NCBI RefSeq assembly: GCF_003952725.1
Contig: NZ_CP032509.1
Location: 3,930,001 to 3,994,000 of the forward strand
DNA length: 64,000 nucleotides
DNA from: Georhizobium profundi
Lineage (GTDB): Bacteria; Pseudomonadota; Alphaproteobacteria; Rhizobiales; Rhizobiaceae
Direction: 5' to 3'
Position 1 is the stretch's first letter. The number at the start of each line of letters is the position of its first letter. Both the position numbers and the translations under genes were made by a program. Of the stretch, positions 40,249 through 50,126 are shown in pieces. The notes below the pieces were generated by a model. It saw nothing but the letters and a program-made list of their open reading frames with translations. It was not told where the DNA came from and searched no databases.

Positions 40249-41076
40249 TCATGCGTTCCAAAAGGATGGAATGGATTCCGCCAAGCGCGGCCCTAGGCGC
40301 AGCGGCGCCACTTTCTCGGCCAATCCGGTGCGATCGGAAATGTCCACGGCCACACCGCAAATCGTGGCCTCCCCTGCCGCAGCCTCGAAGCGACCCTTGG
40401 GCATCTTGGAGAGGAACCGGTTGAGCGGCTCTTCCTTGTCCATACCAAGCGAGGAATCGTAGTCCCCGCACATGCCGGCGTCCGACATATAGGCCGTGCC
40501 GCCATTGAGGATCTGGCAATCGGCAGTCGGCACATGGGTGTGCGTGCCAACGACGAGGCTTGCCCGTCCGTCGACAAAATGGCCGAAGCACTGCTTTTCG
40601 CTGGTCGCTTCCGCGTGGAAATCAAAAATGACCGCGTCGGCCTGCTCGCCGAGCGGACATGCCGAAAGGATCGCCTCGGCTGCCTGGAACGGGTCGTCCA
40701 GGTCCGGATGCATGAAGACGCGGCCCATGATGTTGGAGACGAGGACCTGGGCTCCATTGCGGGCCCGGTAGAGATTGGCGCCGCGGCCCGGCGTTCCGGC
40801 GGGGAAATTGGCAGGGCGAAGAAACCGCTCCTGGCGCTCGCAAAATTCGATGGCTTCGCGCTGATCCCAGACGTGGTTGCCGGTCGTCATGACGTCCGCT
40901 CCGGCCTGCAGCGTCTGCAGAAGGATTTCCTCGGTCACGCCGAAGCCACCGGCCGCGTTCTCGCCGTTGACGATGACGAAATCGAGCCGGAAATCCGAAA
41001 TCAGTGCGGGAAGTCGATCATAGACGGCCGTGCGCCCGCTGCGCCCGACCATGTCGCCAAGGAAGAGAAGCCTCAT
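40249..41076 (-). CDS. YmdB family metallophosphoesterase
   Basis: The 275-residue product has the complete set of metallophosphoesterase motifs: LFLGDMVGRSGR, VNGENAAGGFG, TTGNHVWDQREA, DFHAEATSEKQ and VVGTHTHVPTADCQ. This is the YmdB/TIGR00282 family, which hydrolyses 2',3'-cyclic nucleotides in Bacillus and is a global regulator there; the role in alphaproteobacteria is not known. The gene is ten bases downstream of the 5-FTHF cyclo-ligase gene on the same strand, a common pairing in rhizobia. Confidence 0.93.
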   Translation of the reverse strand: MRLLFLGDMVGRSGRTAVYDRLPALISDFRLDFVIVNGENAAGGFGVTEEILLQTLQAGADVMTTGNHVWDQREAIEFCERQERFLRPANFPAGTPGRGANLYRARNGAQVLVSNIMGRVFMHPDLDDPFQAAEAILSACPLGEQADAVIFDFHAEATSEKQCFGHFVDGRASLVVGTHTHVPTADCQILNGGTAYMSDAGMCGDYDSSLGMDKEEPLNRFLSKMPKGRFEAAAGEATICGVAVDISDRTGLAEKVAPLRLGPRLAESIPSFWNA

Positions 41077-41085
41077 GGACCGCCT

Positions 41086-41679
41086 CTATACCTGAGGCTT
41101 CGCGGCGTGCAAGCCGGTCTCGGTGAGGATGGCATCGAGCGAAACATCATGTGGCTCGTCCGGCACCCGGTCGACGCGCTGGCTGTCGAAGGCGATGCCG
41201 ACGAGGCGAGGCTTGAGCCCCCTCTCCTGCAGTCTCGCAATCGCGCGGTCGTAATGACCGGCACCGTAGCCAAGTCGATGGCCCCTGGCGTCGAAAGCCG
41301 CCAACGGCACCAGCATGACGTTCGGATCGAGCACTTCGGCTTCCGGACCGGGGCCGACGGTGCCAAACCCGGTATCGACCAGCGGCGCGTGGCGCAGTAA
41401 TTCGCGAAAGACGATCTCCTCGCGGCTGAGGATGGCCGGCACGCAAATGCGTGCGCCGCGATCGCGCAGGTCCGCCATGAGTGGACGAATGTCGACTTCA
41501 GAGCGAATGGGCGAAAAACCCGACACGATTGCGCCGCTTGGCAGATCGATCAAAGTCCGACCGAGGTCGGCGATCGCGATGCTGGCTTCGATGCGTTCTT
41601 CGATCGACATGGCATCCCGGCGTGCCAGCGCCTGTCGTCGCAAATCAGCCTTGTCCGCAGCGCCCGCGTTCATGCCCAT
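41086..41679 (-). CDS. 5-formyltetrahydrofolate cyclo-ligase
   Basis: This enzyme (YgfA/Fau) recycles 5-formyl-THF to 5,10-methenyl-THF with ATP. The 197-residue product shows DKADLRRQALARRDAMS, VSGFSPIRSEVDIRPLMADL, ICVPAI and the phosphate-binding GYGAGHYDRAIARL near the C-terminus. The family length is typical. In many proteobacteria it lies downstream of zapA and the 6S RNA gene, as here. A plus-strand HTH gene sits between this gene and the 6S locus. Confidence 0.93.
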   Translation of the reverse strand: MGMNAGAADKADLRRQALARRDAMSIEERIEASIAIADLGRTLIDLPSGAIVSGFSPIRSEVDIRPLMADLRDRGARICVPAILSREEIVFRELLRHAPLVDTGFGTVGPGPEAEVLDPNVMLVPLAAFDARGHRLGYGAGHYDRAIARLQERGLKPRLVGIAFDSQRVDRVPDEPHDVSLDAILTETGLHAAKPQV

Positions 41680-41789
41680 GTCGCCTGATCCTCACGTCTT
41701 ATTTTCCGTCGATGCGGGGTCATCTTGCAACCATAGGGGGATGGCCGGCCAGACTTTCCGTTCTGATAAGTCGACATCGCTAAAACACA

Positions 41790-42119
41790 ATGCAAATTGA
41801 GCGCCGCCGGACAGCACAATATTTAGCCGACGCCGCTTTTGATGCGCGTCGGTCGCTTCCGGCATCTTCACTTGCCGGGGCGTCGGGGGCAGCGGAGACT
41901 GGTGAAGGAATGCTTTCGGACATTGAAGCGGGCTATCTGAGCCGCATTGCGCGCGGCCAGACGGCAGAGGACATTGCCGCAGAAGACAAAATATCGGTGC
42001 AGGTCGTCCAGGATGCGCTGAGTGCAGCGGAAACGAAGCTGGGTGCGATGAACCTGATGGACGCCGTGACCAAGGCGGCCCGACTCGGACTGCTGAAGGA
42101 TGACAGCAGCCTTCCTTGA
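41790..42119 (+). CDS. Small protein with LuxR/GerE-type helix-turn-helix
   Basis: The 109-residue product has a C-terminal half that aligns by eye with the LuxR/GerE DNA-binding domain: LSDIEAGYLSRIARGQTAED, IAAEDKISVQVVQDALSAAE and TKLGAMNLMDAVTKAARLGL. There is no receiver or autoinducer domain. The N-terminal 40 residues are weakly conserved in character, and an alternative start at 41910, with GAAGGA just before, would leave only the HTH. A regulator or a nucleoid-type binding protein is possible. It lies between 5-FTHF cyclo-ligase and the 6S RNA gene, pointing the other way. I do not recognise a named member. Confidence 0.7.
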   Translation: MQIERRRTAQYLADAAFDARRSLPASSLAGASGAAETGEGMLSDIEAGYLSRIARGQTAEDIAAEDKISVQVVQDALSAAETKLGAMNLMDAVTKAARLGLLKDDSSLP

Positions 42120-42147
42120 AGCAACGTCAGTGCTGGAAAAGAAAAGT

Positions 42148-42256
42148 GCGATCCACGGCGACCGATGGAGTTTTACGATCCCGGGTACCTACAAAGTAGG
42201 TGGGTGCCGTATAACCGAACCCACGGGTCCAGTCAGGGACAGCTCCCTTGGATCGC
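42148..42256 (-). ncRNA. ssrS: 6S RNA (ssrS) candidate
   Basis: The gap between zapA and the cyclo-ligase gene holds a long rod-like RNA on the minus strand. A closing stem GCGATCCA/TGGATCGC (42249-42256 with 42148-42155) encloses an internal loop and a terminal hairpin around GTGGGT/ACCCAC (roughly 42198-42223), with a small CCTAC/GTAGG hairpin. A T-rich tail (TTTTCTTTTCC) follows. 6S RNA binds sigma-70 RNA polymerase through such a rod with a central bubble, and zapA-ssrS-fau is its classic locus. The exact ends are uncertain; the real transcript may be longer on either side. Confidence 0.75.
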
Positions 42257-42375
42257 GTATGGCCCCGGGGAATGTTGTTCCTGTCGAGAAGCGCAGACCG
42301 CATGCTCAATATATGTCGAGCCGGTGCCTTTAGCCAGTGGCTCTCACCATCGCGAGCTCACATAAATATCCCGCC

Positions 42376-42735
42376 TCAGCGGGCCGTCAGGCGCTCCGAA
42401 AGCTTCTCGACATGATCGGTCACTTCGTTCAAGGCGAGCGCCAGCTGGTGGTCGGCGGTTTCCGACCGGGCGAGTGCCGCGTCGCGGGTCTTGCGCAGGG
42501 TTTCGAGCTCGCCGCGCAGGGATTGGATCGTGCGCTCGTTCTCGGACAGTTCGTCCATCACCATGATTGCCGACATGACGGTGAGCCGCAGGTCGCCGAT
42601 TTCGCCGAACTGGTGCTTGAGGTGCGAAACGTAGCGATCGAACCGCGTCGCGAGGGTTGTCAGGTGTTCTTCCTGGCCCTCCTCGCATGCCATGCGATAA
42701 GCCTTGCCGTCGATATTGACCGTCACCTGTGACAT
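42376..42735 (-). CDS. zapA: Cell division protein ZapA
   Basis: ZapA crosslinks FtsZ filaments at the division site. The 119-residue product has the N-terminal beta-hairpin VTVNIDGKAYRMACEEGQEEHLTTLATRFDRYV and a long coiled coil (about 55-115, ENERTIQSLRGELETLRKTRDAALARSE). This is the usual domain order. It lies upstream of the 6S RNA locus on the same strand, and downstream of a small DUF4164 gene; the three probably form a transcript unit. Confidence 0.94.
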   Translation of the reverse strand: MSQVTVNIDGKAYRMACEEGQEEHLTTLATRFDRYVSHLKHQFGEIGDLRLTVMSAIMVMDELSENERTIQSLRGELETLRKTRDAALARSETADHQLALALNEVTDHVEKLSERLTAR

Positions 42736-42799
42736 TGCCGAGGCCCTTTCGTCCGGCTGTCACTGCCGCGCAAGGGCAAGCGACTGGCCAATACCGCAT

Positions 42800-43072
42800 T
42801 CATCGGTCGAGAACCGCCCGGATGGTTTCCATCGATGTGACCAAACGGCGGGACACTTCGCGATTGGCTTCTTCCAACCGGTTCGCGCGGTCCTCGGCCT
42901 TGTCGAGGTCTTGCGCCAGACGGGACCGGTCGGCGTTCATGCGGGCAACTTCCGCCTCGGCGGCGCCGAAATCCTGTTCGTGTTCGAAACGATGCTCGAT
43001 CGCATCATCCAAACCTGCCAGCGCCCGCCGCAGTCGTTCCAACGCCGCACCAACCTCGGACTCGCTCGTCAT
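42800..43072 (-). CDS. DUF4164 family coiled-coil protein
   Basis: The 90-residue product is almost entirely a helix with heptad spacing (LERLRRALAGLDDAIEHRF, then ADRSRLAQDLDKAEDRANRL, ending VSRRLVTSMETIRAVLDR). This matches the small DUF4164 proteins found before zapA in rhizobia. Function is unknown; a partner role with ZapA is suggested by the constant position. The start at 43072 has GGGGAG five bases before it; a start four codons earlier is possible. The gene is divergent from tkt. Confidence 0.82.
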   Translation of the reverse strand: MTSESEVGAALERLRRALAGLDDAIEHRFEHEQDFGAAEAEVARMNADRSRLAQDLDKAEDRANRLEEANREVSRRLVTSMETIRAVLDR

Positions 43073-43386
43073 GGCTCCCCACACTCCGCAACGCCCGGAC
43101 GCTTCGAATCATAGCGGCTCCCGACGTTTAGGCCTTGGAGTTTAGGCGTCGTGCCAACCGAGCGTCAATCAAGGGGAAAGACGTTCTCCCCTGCAAATCC
43201 AATCCTCTAACCGCAATTCACGCCCAACTGCATTCCGGACTTTCCCTTCCGCCTCCAACCGACAGGCAGCGTTGGATGGGCGCCGGCCGCTGTCTGGCCG
43301 CAGTTTGATTGACTCAAGACCGCCAACTGCTATGTGTCACGCGCCTTCGGGGGAGCCCGCTTTTTCGTCAACGAAGCAGAGAACCA
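43073..43386. other. Intergenic region upstream of tkt, with promoter candidate
   Basis: This 314-base gap between the divergent DUF4164 gene and tkt has no coding pattern that I can support. On the plus strand, TTGACT at 43309-43314 and TATGTG at 43331-43336 (16-base spacing) are a candidate housekeeping promoter for tkt. The minus-strand promoter of the DUF4164-zapA unit should lie in the left half. Confidence 0.4.
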
Positions 43387-45378
43387 ATGACCTCACGCGA
43401 CAAGCACAACAGCATGGCCAATGCGATCCGCTTTCTTTCGATCGATGCGGTCGAGAAAGCCAATTCCGGTCACCCCGGATTGCCCATGGGCGCAGCCGAT
43501 ATCGCGACGGTTCTGTTTACCCGCTATCTCTCGTTCGATCCGAAGAACCCGAACTGGCCCGACCGTGACCGGTTCGTTCTTTCGGCCGGACACGGCTCGA
43601 TGCTGCTTTATTCGCTGCTCTATCTGACCGGCTACGAAGACATCGACATCTCCGATATCGAGAATTTCCGTCAGATGGGCTCGCCGACCGCCGGCCACCC
43701 GGAATACGGCCATGCGGCTGGCATCGAGACAACAACCGGGCCGCTTGGCCAGGGTCTCGCCAATGCCGTGGGCATGGCAATCGCCGAGCGCAAGCTCGAA
43801 GCCGAATTCGGTTCCGACCTTCAGGATCACTACACCTATGCGCTGGTTGGTGATGGCTGCCTCATGGAAGGCATCAGCCAGGAAGCCATTTCGCTGGCCG
43901 GTCACCTCAAGCTGAACAAGCTGATCGTGCTTTGGGATGACAACGGCATCTCGATCGACGGCGCGATCAGCATTTCCGACTCCACCGATCAGATCAAACG
44001 CTTCGCTGCGTCCGGCTGGCACACGCTTGCCGTCGACGGTCATGATCCCGAAGCGATCGGCCGCGCCATCGAAGAGGCGCAGAAGAGCGAGCGCCCGACC
44101 TTCATCGCCTGCAAGACGACGATCGGGTACGGCTCGCCCAACAAGGCCGGCAGTTCCAAGGCGCACGGTTCGCCGCTCGGCGCAGACGAGATCGCGCTGA
44201 CCCGCACGCAGCTTGGCTGGAGTGACGAGCCCTTCGTCGTTCCCTCCGAAATCCTCGACGCCTGGCGCCTCGCCGGCCTGCGGTCCAACAAGGAGCGCAA
44301 GGCATGGGAAGATCGTCTTGCCGGAAAAGACGCCGAGATCCGCTCCACCTTCGAGCGCCGTTTCCGCGGCGAGCTGGCGGGCGCGTTCGAACCGGCGATC
44401 GAGGCCTACAAGAAGAAGCTCGTCGCCGACAAGCCGAAGGTTGCGACCCGCAAGGCATCCGAAATGGTGCTGGAAGTGATCAACGGTGCACTGCCGGAAA
44501 CGCTTGGTGGTTCGGCCGACCTCACCGGTTCGAACAACACGAAGACCAGCCAGACCCAGCCGATCACGCCGGACGACTTCTCCGGCCGCTATCTGCATTA
44601 CGGCATCCGCGAGCACGGCATGGCTTCGGCCATGAACGGCATCGCTCTGCATGGCGGCCTTATTCCTTACGGCGGCACGTTCCTCGTGTTCTCCGACTAT
44701 TCGCGCCCGGCGATCCGCCTTGCGGCTCTTATGGGCATCCGCGTCATCCATGTGCTCACCCACGATTCGATCGGCCTTGGCGAAGACGGCCCGACCCACC
44801 AGCCGGTCGAGCATGTCGCGGCACTGCGTGCGATCCCGAATTTCCAGATGTTCCGCCCCGCCGATGCGGTCGAGACGGCGGAATGCTGGCAGTTGGCGCT
44901 CGAAAGCGAGAACAAGCCGTCTGGCCTTGCGCTCACCCGCCAGAACCTGCCGACGGTTCGCAACGACCATGTCGAGGACAATCTCTGCTCGTTCGGCGCC
45001 TACGACCTCGCTCCGGCATCGGATGCGGACGTGACGATCTTCGCGTCGGGCTCGGAAGTCGAAATCGCGCTGGAAGCCAAGGCGCGGCTGGACGGCATGG
45101 GTCACGCAACGCGCGTCGTGTCCGTGCCCTGCTTCGAGCTCTTCGAAGAGCAGACGGAAGAGTACCGCTCCGCGATCATCGGCCGTTCCAAGGTGAAAGT
45201 CGCCGTGGAAGCCGGCATTCGACAGGGCTGGGATGCGTTCATCGGTTCCGACGGCATCTTCATCGGGATGAATGGCTTCGGTGCTTCGGGTCCCTACCAG
45301 GAACTTTACAAGCATTTCGGCATCACGGCCGATGCGATCGTCGCAGCGGCCGAAGCTCGGCTTCACGGCGATCAGTAA
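43387..45378 (+). CDS. tkt: Transketolase
   Basis: Transketolase moves two-carbon units between sugar phosphates in the pentose phosphate pathway, with thiamine diphosphate. The 663-residue product has [14 protein letters not shown] near the start, the TPP motif [12 protein letters not shown] (about 153-164, with GDG), [10 protein letters not shown], the central catalytic [14 protein letters not shown] and the [10 protein letters not shown] segment. It is full length. The start at 43387 gives the usual N-terminus; an upstream in-frame ATG adds 26 residues without homology. It heads the tkt-gap-(antiporter)-pgk-fba run on the plus strand, the usual central carbon block of rhizobia. Confidence 0.97.
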   Translation: MTSRDKHNSMANAIRFLSIDAVEKANSGHPGLPMGAADIATVLFTRYLSFDPKNPNWPDRDRFVLSAGHGSMLLYSLLYLTGYEDIDISDIENFRQMGSPTAGHPEYGHAAGIETTTGPLGQGLANAVGMAIAERKLEAEFGSDLQDHYTYALVGDGCLMEGISQEAISLAGHLKLNKLIVLWDDNGISIDGAISISDSTDQIKRFAASGWHTLAVDGHDPEAIGRAIEEAQKSERPTFIACKTTIGYGSPNKAGSSKAHGSPLGADEIALTRTQLGWSDEPFVVPSEILDAWRLAGLRSNKERKAWEDRLAGKDAEIRSTFERRFRGELAGAFEPAIEAYKKKLVADKPKVATRKASEMVLEVINGALPETLGGSADLTGSNNTKTSQTQPITPDDFSGRYLHYGIREHGMASAMNGIALHGGLIPYGGTFLVFSDYSRPAIRLAALMGIRVIHVLTHDSIGLGEDGPTHQPVEHVAALRAIPNFQMFRPADAVETAECWQLALESENKPSGLALTRQNLPTVRNDHVEDNLCSFGAYDLAPASDADVTIFASGSEVEIALEAKARLDGMGHATRVVSVPCFELFEEQTEEYRSAIIGRSKVKVAVEAGIRQGWDAFIGSDGIFIGMNGFGASGPYQELYKHFGITADAIVAAAEARLHGDQ

Positions 45379-45444
45379 GCCAGCATCGTCGGCCAGTTAC
45401 GAAGGCCCGTTTCCAATCGGGCTTCAAGCGGAAGAGGAAATGTC

Positions 45445-46446
45445 ATGACAGTGAAAGTCGCCATCAACGGTTTCGGACGGATCGGCCGCAACGTTCTGCG
45501 GGCCATCGTCGAGTCGGGCCGCACCGATATCGAAGTCGTTGCCATCAACGATCTCGGCCCGGTCGAGACCAATGCGCATCTGGTGCGCTACGACAGCGTG
45601 CACGGCCGTTTCCCGGGAAAAGTGACGGTCAATGGCGACACGATCGATGTCGGCCGCGGCCCGATCAAGGTAACGGCGGTCCGCGATCCGAAAGACCTGC
45701 CCTGGGGCGATGTCGACATCGCCTTGGAGTGCACGGGCATTTTCACCGATCGCGACAAGGCGGCACTGCATCTGCAGAACGGATCGAAGCGCGTGCTCGT
45801 CTCCGCGCCGGCGTCTGGTGCCGACAAGACGATCGTCTACGGCGTCAACCATGATGCGCTGACGAAGGACGACCTCGTCGTTTCCAACGCATCCTGCACG
45901 ACGAACTGCCTCTCCCCGGTTGCCTACGTGCTCGACAAAGCCATCGGCATCGAGAAGGGCTTCATGACCACGATCCATTCCTATACGGGGGATCAGCCGA
46001 CGCTCGACACGATGCACAAGGATCTCTACCGCGCCCGCGCGGCGGCGCTCTCGATGATCCCGACCTCGACCGGCGCCGCAAAGGCCGTCGGCCTCGTCCT
46101 GCCGGAACTCAACGGCAAGCTCGATGGCGTTGCGATCCGCGTGCCGACGCCAAACGTCTCGGTGGTGGACCTGACCTTCATCGCCAAGCGCGCGACGTCG
46201 GTTCAAGAAATCAACGATGCGATCCGCAGCGCCGCCGACGGCGAACTGAAGGGCATTCTCGGCTACACCGACGAGCCGCTCGTTTCGACCGACTTCAACC
46301 ACGACCCGCATTCGTCGGTCTTCCACATGGACCAGACGAAGGTGATGGAAGGCACGATGTGCCGCATCCTGACCTGGTACGACAACGAGTGGGGCTTCTC
46401 CAACCGTATGTCGGACACGGCCGTTGCCATGGGCAAGCTCATCTGA
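45445..46446 (+). CDS. gap: Glyceraldehyde-3-phosphate dehydrogenase
   Basis: GapA converts glyceraldehyde-3-phosphate to 1,3-bisphosphoglycerate with NAD+. The 333-residue product has [13 protein letters not shown] at the start, the catalytic [12 protein letters not shown] (Cys near 153) and the terminal [12 protein letters not shown]. Length fits the family. The gap of 66 bases after tkt, on the same strand, suggests one operon. A hairpin follows 50 bases after the stop codon, and the next 294 bases lack genes before the antiporter, so transcription of the next gene may be separate. Confidence 0.97.
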   Translation: MTVKVAINGFGRIGRNVLRAIVESGRTDIEVVAINDLGPVETNAHLVRYDSVHGRFPGKVTVNGDTIDVGRGPIKVTAVRDPKDLPWGDVDIALECTGIFTDRDKAALHLQNGSKRVLVSAPASGADKTIVYGVNHDALTKDDLVVSNASCTTNCLSPVAYVLDKAIGIEKGFMTTIHSYTGDQPTLDTMHKDLYRARAAALSMIPTSTGAAKAVGLVLPELNGKLDGVAIRVPTPNVSVVDLTFIAKRATSVQEINDAIRSAADGELKGILGYTDEPLVSTDFNHDPHSSVFHMDQTKVMEGTMCRILTWYDNEWGFSNRMSDTAVAMGKLI

Positions 46447-46821
46447 GCCGAGCAAGCCCGCCCGGCAGAGCCGGATATGTCAAAAGTTATAGAAAACGAA
46501 GCGCCCGACCTTTTCTCGGGCGTTTCGCGTTCTTAGATTGGGTTGGTGACCTGCCCCTTCAGTCAGGCTCGCTTTCCACCAATATGAGGGACTGTCGCAT
46601 CGCAATCGACGCCTTCGGCAACAGCATCAAGCCGCAATCTCGGCCAAGACGACTGCTCCGAAGATAGACAAAGCGTTTCGATCTAAAGCGCTGCCATGCA
46701 GCGTCGACCTCACGTGGTTCCGAGCCGTGCTGACGGCCCTGGACCGTTTCCCGTCAGCGGAGCCCAGTGTCGTTTCCCGGCCGGTCCATGGATTGGATGA
46801 CCAGGCTGGAGACCCGAACGC
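46447..46821 (+). other. Intergenic region after gap with terminator-like hairpin at 46497-46527
   Basis: This 375-base gap carries a stem (CGAAGCGCCCGA at 46497-46508 pairing with TCGGGCGTTTCG at 46516-46527, one mismatch) that probably ends the tkt-gap transcript. A long T-run is missing. The rest shows no coding pattern or recognised RNA; it presumably holds the antiporter promoter. Confidence 0.6.
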
Positions 46822-48735
46822 ATGATGCTTGAAGCGATGTATCTCGTAATCCTTATCGGGACGCTTCTGGTTCTCATATCAGCCTTTTCGAGCCTTCTCG
46901 CCTTTCGCTTCGGCGCACCGCTCTTGTTGCTCTTCCTCTGCATCGGGCTAGCAGCGGGCGTCGACGGCCTCGGCATCAATTTCAGCAATGCATCTGCGGC
47001 CTATTTCATCGGTTCGCTCGCGCTAGCGATCATCCTGTTCGATTCGGGTTTCGGAACGTCGATCCAGTCCTTCAGGCAAGCGGCCGCGCCGGCGATCGCG
47101 CTGGCGACCATCGGAGTCGTGTTCACGACACTGTTGTTTGCGCTTGCCGCCCGGTTCGTCTTTGACTTCACGTGGCTGGAAGCGCTTCTCTTCGGCGCAA
47201 TCGTCGGTTCGACGGACGCCGCCGCCGTCTTCTTCCTGCTGCGCATCGGCGGCATCAATATCCGCGACAAGGTCCGCTCTACGCTGGAGATCGAATCCAG
47301 TTCCAACGATCCGATGGCGATCTTCCTCACGATCACGCTGGTCGAACTGATCGCCAACGGAACGCCGCTCGGCGAAATGGGCGTTGATCTGCTGATCAGC
47401 TTCGGCCTGCAGATGGGCGTCGGGCTGCTTGCCGGTTTCATCGGCGGCATGATCATCGTCAGCCTGGTCAACCGCCTCAATCTGGAGCGAGGGCTGACGC
47501 CAATCTTCGTCATCGCCTTGTCGCTGCTCGTCTTTTCTGCAACCGGCGTTGCCGGCGGCTCGGGCTTCCTCGCCGTCTATGTGGCGGGTCTCTATGCGGG
47601 CAATCGGCAGATCCGGTCGGCACCGACGTTGAAGCGTTTCCAGGACGGCATGACGTGGCTGGCGCAGATCCTCATGTTCCTGCTTCTGGGACTTCTGGCG
47701 ACGCCGTCGCAGTTTCCGGCCATCGCAGTGCCGGCGATCGCCATGGCGGTCTTCCTGATCTTCATCGCCCGGCCGCTTGCGGTGTGGCTCACGCTTCTGC
47801 CCTTCGACTACAAGCGCGAGGAAACCGCTTTTGTCTCATGGGTGGGATTGCGCGGCGCAGTCTCGATCCTGCTCGCGATCCTGCCGCTGCTCGGCAATCT
47901 CGAGAACGCGACGACGTTCTTCAACGCCGCCTTCATCATCGTTCTGGTGTCGCTCATCGTGCAAGGCTGGACCATCAATCCCCTCGCCCGCCGGCTCGGG
48001 CTCGTGGTTCCGGCGCGGATCGGTCCAGTCGACAAGGTCGAACTTGAGCTGCCGGGAACCGCGCTTCACGAACTTCTCGCCTACCGCGTCGTGCCGGACA
48101 GCCCCGTGGCGACCGGCGAGCGCATACCGCGCTGGGCGCGGCCGTCGCTCGTCATCCGCGATGGCAAGTCCATGCGCTATCAATATGCCGGCCGCCTTCA
48201 GGCGGGCGACTATGTCTATCTCTTCATCTCGTCGCGCTATCCCCGCCTGCTCGACCGGCTTTTCGCCAGCCCACTGCCGGTGCAATCCGACGATGCGGAA
48301 TTCTTCGGCGAGTTTTCGATCGATCCGCAGCGCCCCGCCAAGGACCTACATGCGGCTTATGACATTGGACTTGCGAAGGATGAGCTGGATCTCAGCATCG
48401 ATGCGTTGCTGACGAAAAGGCTTGGAGGCAAGGCCGAGTTCGGTGACCGTGTGGTGCTCAAGAATGTCGAGATCATCGTGCGCGATGTGGACGATCAGGG
48501 CCGGACCACGAGCGCTGGCCTTTCGCTCGATCCGGAAGCAAGCCGGCCGAACATCCCCGTCTTTCTTTCCGCGCGAGAGATCGCGGCGCTGTTGCGCCAG
48601 CGCGTGAAGCGCAGGCAACCGCCGGCCAAGACACCGCTCGGCCCGCCGCCCTCATCATTGACGCCCGCGACAGACACGACTGACGACCGGCAGCCACAGT
48701 CGACTCCCAGCGAGAAGCAGGCGGCAAGCGATTAG
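46822..48735 (+). CDS. K+/H+ antiporter, CPA1/NhaP2 type
   Basis: The 637-residue product has an N-terminal 12-helix cation/proton antiporter domain (about 5-390). GSTDAAAVFFLLR, EIESSSNDPMAIF and LRGAVSILLAILPLL, which carry the transport Asp residues, are visible. A TrkA_C-like domain (about 410-480) and a CorC/HlyC-type C-terminal domain (about 490-600) follow, typical for the NhaP2/CvrA group. Such antiporters export K+ or Na+ to adjust cell volume and pH. The disordered tail is rich in Pro and Ser. The gene lies inside the tkt-gap/pgk-fba block, but nothing shows a metabolic link. Confidence 0.9.
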   Translation: MMLEAMYLVILIGTLLVLISAFSSLLAFRFGAPLLLLFLCIGLAAGVDGLGINFSNASAAYFIGSLALAIILFDSGFGTSIQSFRQAAAPAIALATIGVVFTTLLFALAARFVFDFTWLEALLFGAIVGSTDAAAVFFLLRIGGINIRDKVRSTLEIESSSNDPMAIFLTITLVELIANGTPLGEMGVDLLISFGLQMGVGLLAGFIGGMIIVSLVNRLNLERGLTPIFVIALSLLVFSATGVAGGSGFLAVYVAGLYAGNRQIRSAPTLKRFQDGMTWLAQILMFLLLGLLATPSQFPAIAVPAIAMAVFLIFIARPLAVWLTLLPFDYKREETAFVSWVGLRGAVSILLAILPLLGNLENATTFFNAAFIIVLVSLIVQGWTINPLARRLGLVVPARIGPVDKVELELPGTALHELLAYRVVPDSPVATGERIPRWARPSLVIRDGKSMRYQYAGRLQAGDYVYLFISSRYPRLLDRLFASPLPVQSDDAEFFGEFSIDPQRPAKDLHAAYDIGLAKDELDLSIDALLTKRLGGKAEFGDRVVLKNVEIIVRDVDDQGRTTSAGLSLDPEASRPNIPVFLSAREIAALLRQRVKRRQPPAKTPLGPPPSSLTPATDTTDDRQPQSTPSEKQAASD

Positions 48736-48814
48736 CATTGGGCGGCCCATGGTCCGACTTGCGTCAGCGCAGGGCATTTGTATTGTCTCCCGCGCCACAT
48801 AAGGGGAATTCACG

Positions 48815-50011
48815 ATGCCGGCCTTCCGCACTCTCGACGATCTCACCGATGTTTCGGGCAAACGCGTTCTGGTCCGGGTGGATCTCAACGTGCCGATGGA
48901 AAACGGCGATGTCAGCGACATGACTCGCATCGAGCGGGTGCTGCCGACGATCGAGGAACTGTCCGGCAAAGGCGCCAAGGTCATCCTGCTGGCGCATTTC
49001 GGCCGCCCGAAGGGCAAGCGGGTGGACGACATGTCCCTGGCTCCGGTTGCCCACGCTCTGGAAGAGGTTCTGGACCACGACGTGGTCTTCGCCACCGATT
49101 GCATCGGCGAAGCCATGCAGAAGGCCATCGCAAAGATGGACGATGGCGACGTGATGCTGATGGAGAACACCCGCTTCTACGCCGGCGAGGAAGCCAATGA
49201 TCCGGCATTCACGGACGAACTTGCCGCTCTTGGCGACATCTACGTGAATGATGCGTTCTCCGCCGCCCATCGGGCGCATGCTTCTACCGAGGGTCTTGCC
49301 CGGCGCCTGCCCGCCTATGCGGGACGGACGATGGAAGCGGAGCTGAAGGCGCTTGAAAAAGGTCTCGGCAATCCGGAAAAGCCGGTCGTGGCGATCGTCG
49401 GCGGCGCCAAGGTGTCGACGAAGCTCGATCTCCTGATGAACCTCGTGAAAAAGGTCGACGCGCTCGTCATCGGCGGCGGCATGGCCAACACGTTCCTTGC
49501 GGCGCGCGGCACCGATGTCGGCAAATCACTCTGTGAACACGATCTTGCGGCGACGGCCAAGCAGATCATGATCGAGGCCGCTTCCGCCGGCTGCGCGATC
49601 GTCCTGCCCGTCGATGCCGTGGTTGCGCGCGAGTTCAAGGCCGGCGCTGCAAGCGAGACCGTGGATATCGCCAATGTGCCAGCCGACGCAATGATCCTCG
49701 ATGTGGGCCCGCGCTCGGTCGAGGCGATCAATGGCTGGATCGACCGGGCGAAGACGCTCGTCTGGAACGGCCCGCTCGGCGCGTTCGAGATCGAGCCATT
49801 CCACAAGGCGACGGTCAGCGCTGCGCGCCACGCCGCCGAGCGCACGCGCGATGGCAAGCTGGTGTCCGTCGCCGGCGGAGGCGATACTGTCGCGGCGCTG
49901 AACCAAGCGGACGCGACCGCCGAATTCACCTATGTGTCGACGGCCGGCGGCGCCTTTCTGGAGTGGATGGAAGGGAAGGACCTGCCAGGGGTCTCTGCAC
50001 TCAAAGTTTGA
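48815..50011 (+). CDS. pgk: Phosphoglycerate kinase
   Basis: Pgk transfers phosphate from 1,3-bisphosphoglycerate to ADP. The 398-residue product has [18 protein letters not shown] near 20-37, [10 protein letters not shown], the hinge segment [15 protein letters not shown] and [13 protein letters not shown] at the C-terminus. Family length is matched. The start at 48815 has GGGGAA upstream. It lies 79 bases after the antiporter gene and 115 bases before fba on the same strand; the gap before fba contains an operator-like palindrome. Confidence 0.97.
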   Translation: MPAFRTLDDLTDVSGKRVLVRVDLNVPMENGDVSDMTRIERVLPTIEELSGKGAKVILLAHFGRPKGKRVDDMSLAPVAHALEEVLDHDVVFATDCIGEAMQKAIAKMDDGDVMLMENTRFYAGEEANDPAFTDELAALGDIYVNDAFSAAHRAHASTEGLARRLPAYAGRTMEAELKALEKGLGNPEKPVVAIVGGAKVSTKLDLLMNLVKKVDALVIGGGMANTFLAARGTDVGKSLCEHDLAATAKQIMIEAASAGCAIVLPVDAVVAREFKAGAASETVDIANVPADAMILDVGPRSVEAINGWIDRAKTLVWNGPLGAFEIEPFHKATVSAARHAAERTRDGKLVSVAGGGDTVAALNQADATAEFTYVSTAGGAFLEWMEGKDLPGVSALKV

Positions 50012-50020
50012 AGCCAACTT

Positions 50021-50051
50021 TTAAACGATTGAAATTTTTTCAATCGTTTAA
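50021..50051. promoter_or_regulatory. 14-bp inverted repeat with LacI-type half-operators between pgk and fba
   Basis: TTAAACGATTGAAA (50021-50034) and its exact inverse TTTCAATCGTTTAA (50038-50051) surround TTT. Each arm is itself an imperfect palindrome around a central CG (TTTAAACGATTGAAA-like), the shape of LacI/GalR-family operators. In rhizobia the LacI-type regulator PckR controls central carbon genes, so this could be its site. It could also simply be a transcription terminator of pgk. Confidence 0.5.
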
Positions 50052-50126
50052 GGCGTTTCGGGTGTCATTTCCTCGTCGGGACTAGTCTGCTAACGGCTTA
50101 GCCAATTCGAACAGGAGACGTCTGGA

